From Arthrobacter sulfonylureivorans (lineage in GTDB: Bacteria > Actinomycetota > Actinomycetes > Actinomycetales > Micrococcaceae): a DNA stretch of 64,000 nt. Below, piece after piece: positions 60,779 to 64,000 of this stretch. A program made the translations under genes and the position numbers. The notes below the pieces were generated by a model. It searched no databases, had not been told where the DNA came from, and was given only the letters and a program-made list of their open reading frames with translations. The DNA lies in NCBI GenBank assembly GCA_004000035.1, contig RJAE01000001.1, positions 207,729-271,728 on the forward strand, read 5' to 3'. Numbering within the stretch: the stretch's first letter is position 1; every line of letters begins with the position of its first letter.

Positions 60779-61396
60779 TTGAGTGAACAGAAGCGTTCAA
60801 TCAAATCGCGCAGCTATCAGATGATTAAGCGCGCCGAGCAGGTGGACACCACGCGTCAGCGCATCGTCGACGCGGCTGTGGCCCTGCACGGTGCCGTGGG
60901 TCCTGCCCGGACGACGATTGCCGGCATCGCCGAGCGGGCCGGAGTGACGCGCCTGACCGTCTACCGGCATTTCGCCGACGACGAGGCACTGTTCTCTGCC
61001 TGTTCCTCGCATTGGCTGTCACAGCAGCAACTACCGGATCCAGCTGCTTGGTCCGAGCTCCCAGACCCTCTGGAACGCTTCCACGCTGGCCTGACGGATC
61101 TCTACCGGTTTTATCGCGGTGGCGAGTCGATGCTCGCGCGTATCTATGCCGACTGGGATGCACTCCCGGAAAGACGCCGCAAAGAGCTCGAGGAGCGCAA
61201 CAAGTTTTTTCGCGATGCACTGCTTGAGCCGTTTCCGGCGTCCGGCAGGAGCGGTCAACTGCGTGCCGTCGTCGGCCACGCGGTCTCGTTCTGGACGTGG
61301 CGGTCTCTCTGCCACGACAATGGGCTTTCCAATCGCGACGCCGTCCAAACCATGACGGACTTGGTAGCAACGACGGCCGGCGAAGGTCAGCGGTAG
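60779..61396 (+). CDS. TetR-family transcriptional regulator
   Basis: The protein is about 205 residues. A TetR helix-turn-helix (about 20-62) has TIAGIAERAGVTRLTVYRHFAD. The ligand domain is helical without clear relatives. The start is uncertain: TTG 60779 (LSEQKRSIK) has AAGGGATCGG upstream, ATG 60821 lies within the homologous block and has no ribosome site. It likely represses itself and the cupin gene through the 13-bp inverted repeat. A longer frame to 60341 runs through the cupin gene and is rejected. Confidence 0.85.
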   Translation: MSEQKRSIKSRSYQMIKRAEQVDTTRQRIVDAAVALHGAVGPARTTIAGIAERAGVTRLTVYRHFADDEALFSACSSHWLSQQQLPDPAAWSELPDPLERFHAGLTDLYRFYRGGESMLARIYADWDALPERRRKELEERNKFFRDALLEPFPASGRSGQLRAVVGHAVSFWTWRSLCHDNGLSNRDAVQTMTDLVATTAGEGQR

Positions 61397-61509
61397 CCCA
61401 TTCCCTGCCCACACGCCTTATCCTCCTTCGCGTAATTGAGGATACATGCTGTCAGTCGGCCCAGGCAGCAACACCTCGGATCGCTAACGCCGGTGCGGCA
61501 GTTTGTGTC

Positions 61510-62151
61510 CTATCGTCGGAATGTCAGGTGGACTGTGCCGCTCTCGGCCGTCTCGGTGGTGACGTCGTAGTCGGATTCGAAGCCGCGCAGGTCGTCCCAG
61601 AGGCGGACGCCGCGGCCGAGGATGATCGGCGCGATCGCGACGTGGAGTTGGTCGACCAGTCCGGCCTTCAGGAAGTCGCGCACGACGCTCGCTCCGCCGC
61701 CCACGCGGACGTCCTTGCCACCGGCGGCTTCCAGCGCGCGGTCGAGCGCCTCCTGCGGCGGGGCGGAAAGGAAATGGAACGTCGTGCCTCCCGTCATTTC
61801 GATCGACTGCCGGGTGCTGTGCGTGAGCACAAAAACCGGGACACGGAACGGGGGCTCGTCGCCCCACCAGCCTCGCCAGTCCGGATCATCGGGGAAGTGG
61901 TGCAGGCCGAACATCCCCGCGCCCATGATCTCTGCTCCGAGCTCGGCGAAGTACGCCTTCGCATACTCGTCGTCCACTCCGGTACTACCTTGGCCCGAGG
62001 TGTCGTGTAAGACGCGCTCGCGGAAGGTCCGGGTCGCGGCATATGCGCCGACCAGGCGAGACCAGTCTTCGCCCATCGGGTTGTCGGGGGTCTGCCCCGT
62101 CGTCGTCGCGAATCCGTCGAGCGAGATGTTGAGGTCAACGCGAACGGCCAT
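61510..62151 (-). CDS. Dihydrofolate reductase family protein (RibD C-terminal fold)
   Basis: The protein is 213 residues. It begins VRVDLNISLDGFA and has VFVLTH, GGGASVVRDFLKAGLVDQLH and IAPIILGRGVRLWDD, the NADP-binding RibD_C/YyaP pattern. It is related to DHFR but lacks the folate-specific residues, so the substrate is unknown. Such genes often accompany drug-resistance or stress loci. It stands alone and is convergent with the TetR gene, with 113 bases between the stops. Confidence 0.88.
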   Translation of the reverse strand: MAVRVDLNISLDGFATTTGQTPDNPMGEDWSRLVGAYAATRTFRERVLHDTSGQGSTGVDDEYAKAYFAELGAEIMGAGMFGLHHFPDDPDWRGWWGDEPPFRVPVFVLTHSTRQSIEMTGGTTFHFLSAPPQEALDRALEAAGGKDVRVGGGASVVRDFLKAGLVDQLHVAIAPIILGRGVRLWDDLRGFESDYDVTTETAESGTVHLTFRR

Positions 62152-62515
62152 CGGTGCTCCAAGTCATGAGTGCTTGTAGATTGCAATCACCATACTGGAG
62201 GCTCCGAGCTCGTCAAGGAGGATCTCGTGAAGCCGCGTTCCGGTTGCTGGATCAATGCCGATGTGGCCTCATCGATCTGCAGTCCTCGAACCAGCGCAAC
62301 CGGGGAGGCGGGAAGCGTCCTCGCGTGCAGCCGTCCGGGCGGCATGCTCCGAGTGGACCAGCAAAGCCGCAGCGCCTCGATCACCGGCCGGTGAGTGAAG
62401 CTGCGGCGGAGCGGACAGCATCTTTGATGAGTCAACGCGGGCTCTTGACATGGCAGATGCGGGGTCTGCATTCTGGGCGGAGGTGCTCCATAGATATTCC
62501 ACAGGCTAAGCAGTC
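62152..62515. other. Gap with a weak small ORF and the nickel permease promoter
   Basis: GTG 62227 has a strong Shine-Dalgarno AAGGAGG (62215-62221) 5 bases upstream and opens 55 codons to 62394 of no recognisable family. I list it as possible small protein or decayed gene only. The promoter at 62444 follows. Confidence 0.3.
62444..62472 (+). promoter_or_regulatory. Candidate promoter for the nickel permease
   Basis: TTGACA (62444-62449), 17-base spacer, TGCATT (62467-62472). The -35 is perfect and the -10 weak. It lies 43 bases before the ATG. Confidence 0.45.
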
Positions 62516-63607
62516 ATGCGGCCAGAGTGGCAGGAAATCGTGAAACGTCACCTCCAAAGACAGGCAGGTAGCCGGCGCAGTATCTTGGGCATGGCCTCGG
62601 TGATTGCGTTCCTGTTGGTCGTCGGGTGGGGCATGTTCTTCGCCGTCGTATTACCGGGGCAGTACGAAGTGGCCGACCGGGCGCCTTTCGGCCTCGGACT
62701 GGCGTTTACGGCGTTCATCCTGGGCGCGCGCCACGCGTTTGACGCCGACCACATCGCGGCGGTGGACAACACCACGCGCAAGCTGGTGGGGGAGGGCCGC
62801 CGGCCGGTGTCCGTAGGGTTCTGGTTCGCCTTGGGGCATTCGACCGTTGTGATCGTTGCGGTTACGCTGCTGGCCGCCGGGCTGAATATGTTCGCCGACC
62901 AGATTTCCGACGGCGATTCGTTGCTCGCCTCCATAACCGGAGTTTGGGGTGTGATCGTCTCCGGACTGTTCCTGCTGCTGATCGGTTCACTGAACCTGTA
63001 TTCGCTCATCGGGATCGCCCGCGTATTCCGCCAGCTCAGGATTGGCGAATACAACGAAGCTGAAATCGAGGAGCTGCTGCAAAACCGCGGCCTGCTTAAC
63101 CGGGTATTGGCACCGCTGTCCCGACAGATCGACCGGCCTTGGAAGATGTATCCCATCGGTGTGTTGTTCGGGCTGGGGTTCGATACGGCAACGACGATTG
63201 GGTTGTTTGTGATCGGAGGCAGTGCCGCCCTGACAGCCCCCTGGTATGTGGTTCTCGTCCTGCCGGTCTTGTTCACCGCCGGCATGACTTTGTTCGACAC
63301 GCTCGATGGCATCTTCATGCACCGGGCCTATCAATGGGCCTACGCGCGCCCGGTCCGGAAGGTGTACTACAACCTCATGGTCACCGGCACCTCCGTCATT
63401 GTGGCTTTCCTCGTCGGCGGGGTAGGACTGTTGGGACTGGTGGCCGAGAGAATGCAGGTGGAGAGCGGTCCCGTTGCCTGGGTCGCTTCCGTGAATCTGG
63501 AAAATTTCGGCTTCCTGATCTGCGGGCTGTTCGCGGCAACCTGGCTGGCCGCGGTCGCGTACTGGAAACTGGGCAAAGTCGAGGCCCGCTATTCGCTGCC
63601 GGACTAA
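62516..63607 (+). CDS. Nickel/cobalt permease, HoxN/HupN/NixA family
   Basis: The protein is 363 residues with eight hydrophobic helices. It has the family signatures HAFDADHIAAVDN (helix II, metal coordination), GFWFALGHSTVV and GLGFDTATTIG. It imports Ni2+ or Co2+ with high affinity at low capacity. The downstream gene is hypA, so nickel is probably used for a hydrogenase or urease. The start ATG 62516 has no strong ribosome site; homology begins at about residue 20. Confidence 0.92.
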   Translation: MRPEWQEIVKRHLQRQAGSRRSILGMASVIAFLLVVGWGMFFAVVLPGQYEVADRAPFGLGLAFTAFILGARHAFDADHIAAVDNTTRKLVGEGRRPVSVGFWFALGHSTVVIVAVTLLAAGLNMFADQISDGDSLLASITGVWGVIVSGLFLLLIGSLNLYSLIGIARVFRQLRIGEYNEAEIEELLQNRGLLNRVLAPLSRQIDRPWKMYPIGVLFGLGFDTATTIGLFVIGGSAALTAPWYVVLVLPVLFTAGMTLFDTLDGIFMHRAYQWAYARPVRKVYYNLMVTGTSVIVAFLVGGVGLLGLVAERMQVESGPVAWVASVNLENFGFLICGLFAATWLAAVAYWKLGKVEARYSLPD

Positions 63608-63797
63608 TATCAACACCCGCCGCGTAGTCGCAGGGATCAACGTGATCGCTTCACTGGCCCAGGTCGCACCTGGAACAAGTTCTTTAATGCACCAACGCAG
63701 GAGCCTCTGATGCTTCAGCAACCTCTGATGCGTCACCGCCGATGGTTGCGCATTGTCCCTCACGCGCCTATCTTGGAGTTCACGAGGTGGCAGACCC

Positions 63798-64000
63798 ATG
63801 CATGAGCTCTCACTTACGGAAAGCCTTATCGATGCCGTCCTGGACCGAACAGGTGATCGGCAGGTTACCCTCGTGAATCTTCGCATTGGGACGCTCTCGG
63901 GTGTGCTTCCGGACGCCATGCGCTTCTGCTTTGAAGTCGCCTCCGCCGGCACAACACTGGCCGGGGCGCAGCTGAAGATCGATGAGCCCCGCGGCCAGGG
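63798..64000 (+). CDS. hypA: Hydrogenase nickel incorporation protein HypA, truncated by the window end
   Basis: The first 67 codons are present: MHELSLTESLIDAVLDRTG and the RIGTLSGVLPDAMRFCFE strand-helix of HypA. His2 and Glu3 of the N-terminal MHE motif bind nickel. The zinc-binding Cys pairs lie beyond the window. GAGG 10 bases upstream decides the ATG at 63798. It delivers nickel to NiFe-hydrogenase, and its place after a nickel permease predicts more hyp or structural hydrogenase genes to the right. Confidence 0.9.
   Translation, partial: MHELSLTESLIDAVLDRTGDRQVTLVNLRIGTLSGVLPDAMRFCFEVASAGTTLAGAQLKIDEPRGQ

Noticed and set aside
1-64000. CRISPR arrays, rRNA and tRNA genes
   Set aside because: No regularly spaced repeats, no rRNA-like stretch and no T-loop plus acceptor pairing was found by eye; a tRNA scan would be decisive.

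Overview
The window is GC-rich DNA with dense coding, actinobacterial gene families (a DUF3090/SCO1664-type trio, RmuC, Exo VII, IspH of actinobacterial length, a QcrA-type three-helix Rieske protein) and many starts that look leaderless (a -10-like hexamer 6-8 bases before the start codon). With the N-carbamoylsarcosine amidase and N-methylhydantoinase genes this suggests Arthrobacter or a close relative in Micrococcaceae. This is inferred from content, not from a search.

Left part, 1-20.5 kb, looks like ordinary chromosome: a phosphotransferase cut by the window edge, a two-component system with a small poly-Asp membrane protein, a TPR protein, an ArsR-type regulator with a clear operator/promoter, a Nudix hydrolase, rsgA, a four-gene osmoprotectant-type ABC transporter, an alanine-type aminotransferase, a PPK2, xseA/xseB, ispH, rmuC and ychF.

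Middle part, about 20.5-59.6 kb, is mosaic accessory DNA. The 3' end of ychF (20477-20505) recurs in degenerate form at about 26.2, 57.9, 58.95 and 59.57 kb, each copy preceded by a shared element-like half (GGTT..TCGGCTACGGA). I read this as tandem accretion of islands at the ychF 3' end, although no integrase is present in the window. The region carries (a) a creatinine/N-methylhydantoin module: fused ATP-dependent N-methylhydantoinase, N-carbamoylsarcosine amidase, an MFS permease and an IclR regulator, with a shared operator-like motif GTTGCT-N5-AGCAA at three promoters and a Crp/GlxR-like palindrome; (b) a five-gene operon pxpA-biotinyl carrier-biotin carboxylase-pxpB-pxpC under a divergent PucR regulator, resembling a urea carboxylase split into subunits and joined to a LamB-type hydrolase; (c) a redox block of lone Rieske protein, zwf, GMC oxidoreductase and cydAB; (d) two single-gene segments (an acetyltransferase and arfB) lying between successive ychF-like repeats. 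Between the live genes are many broken ones: an alpha/beta hydrolase, two IS5-type transposase remnants, an IclR C-terminus, peptidase E, asparaginase joined to a deacetylase-like tail, a glyoxalase 3' end and a flavin oxidoreductase N-terminus.

Right part, 59.6-64 kb: a VOC protein, a divergent cupin/TetR pair with a perfect 13-bp inverted-repeat operator, a dihydrofolate-reductase-like protein, a NixA/HoxN nickel permease and the start of hypA, which suggests that a NiFe-hydrogenase or urease maturation cluster begins at the right edge.
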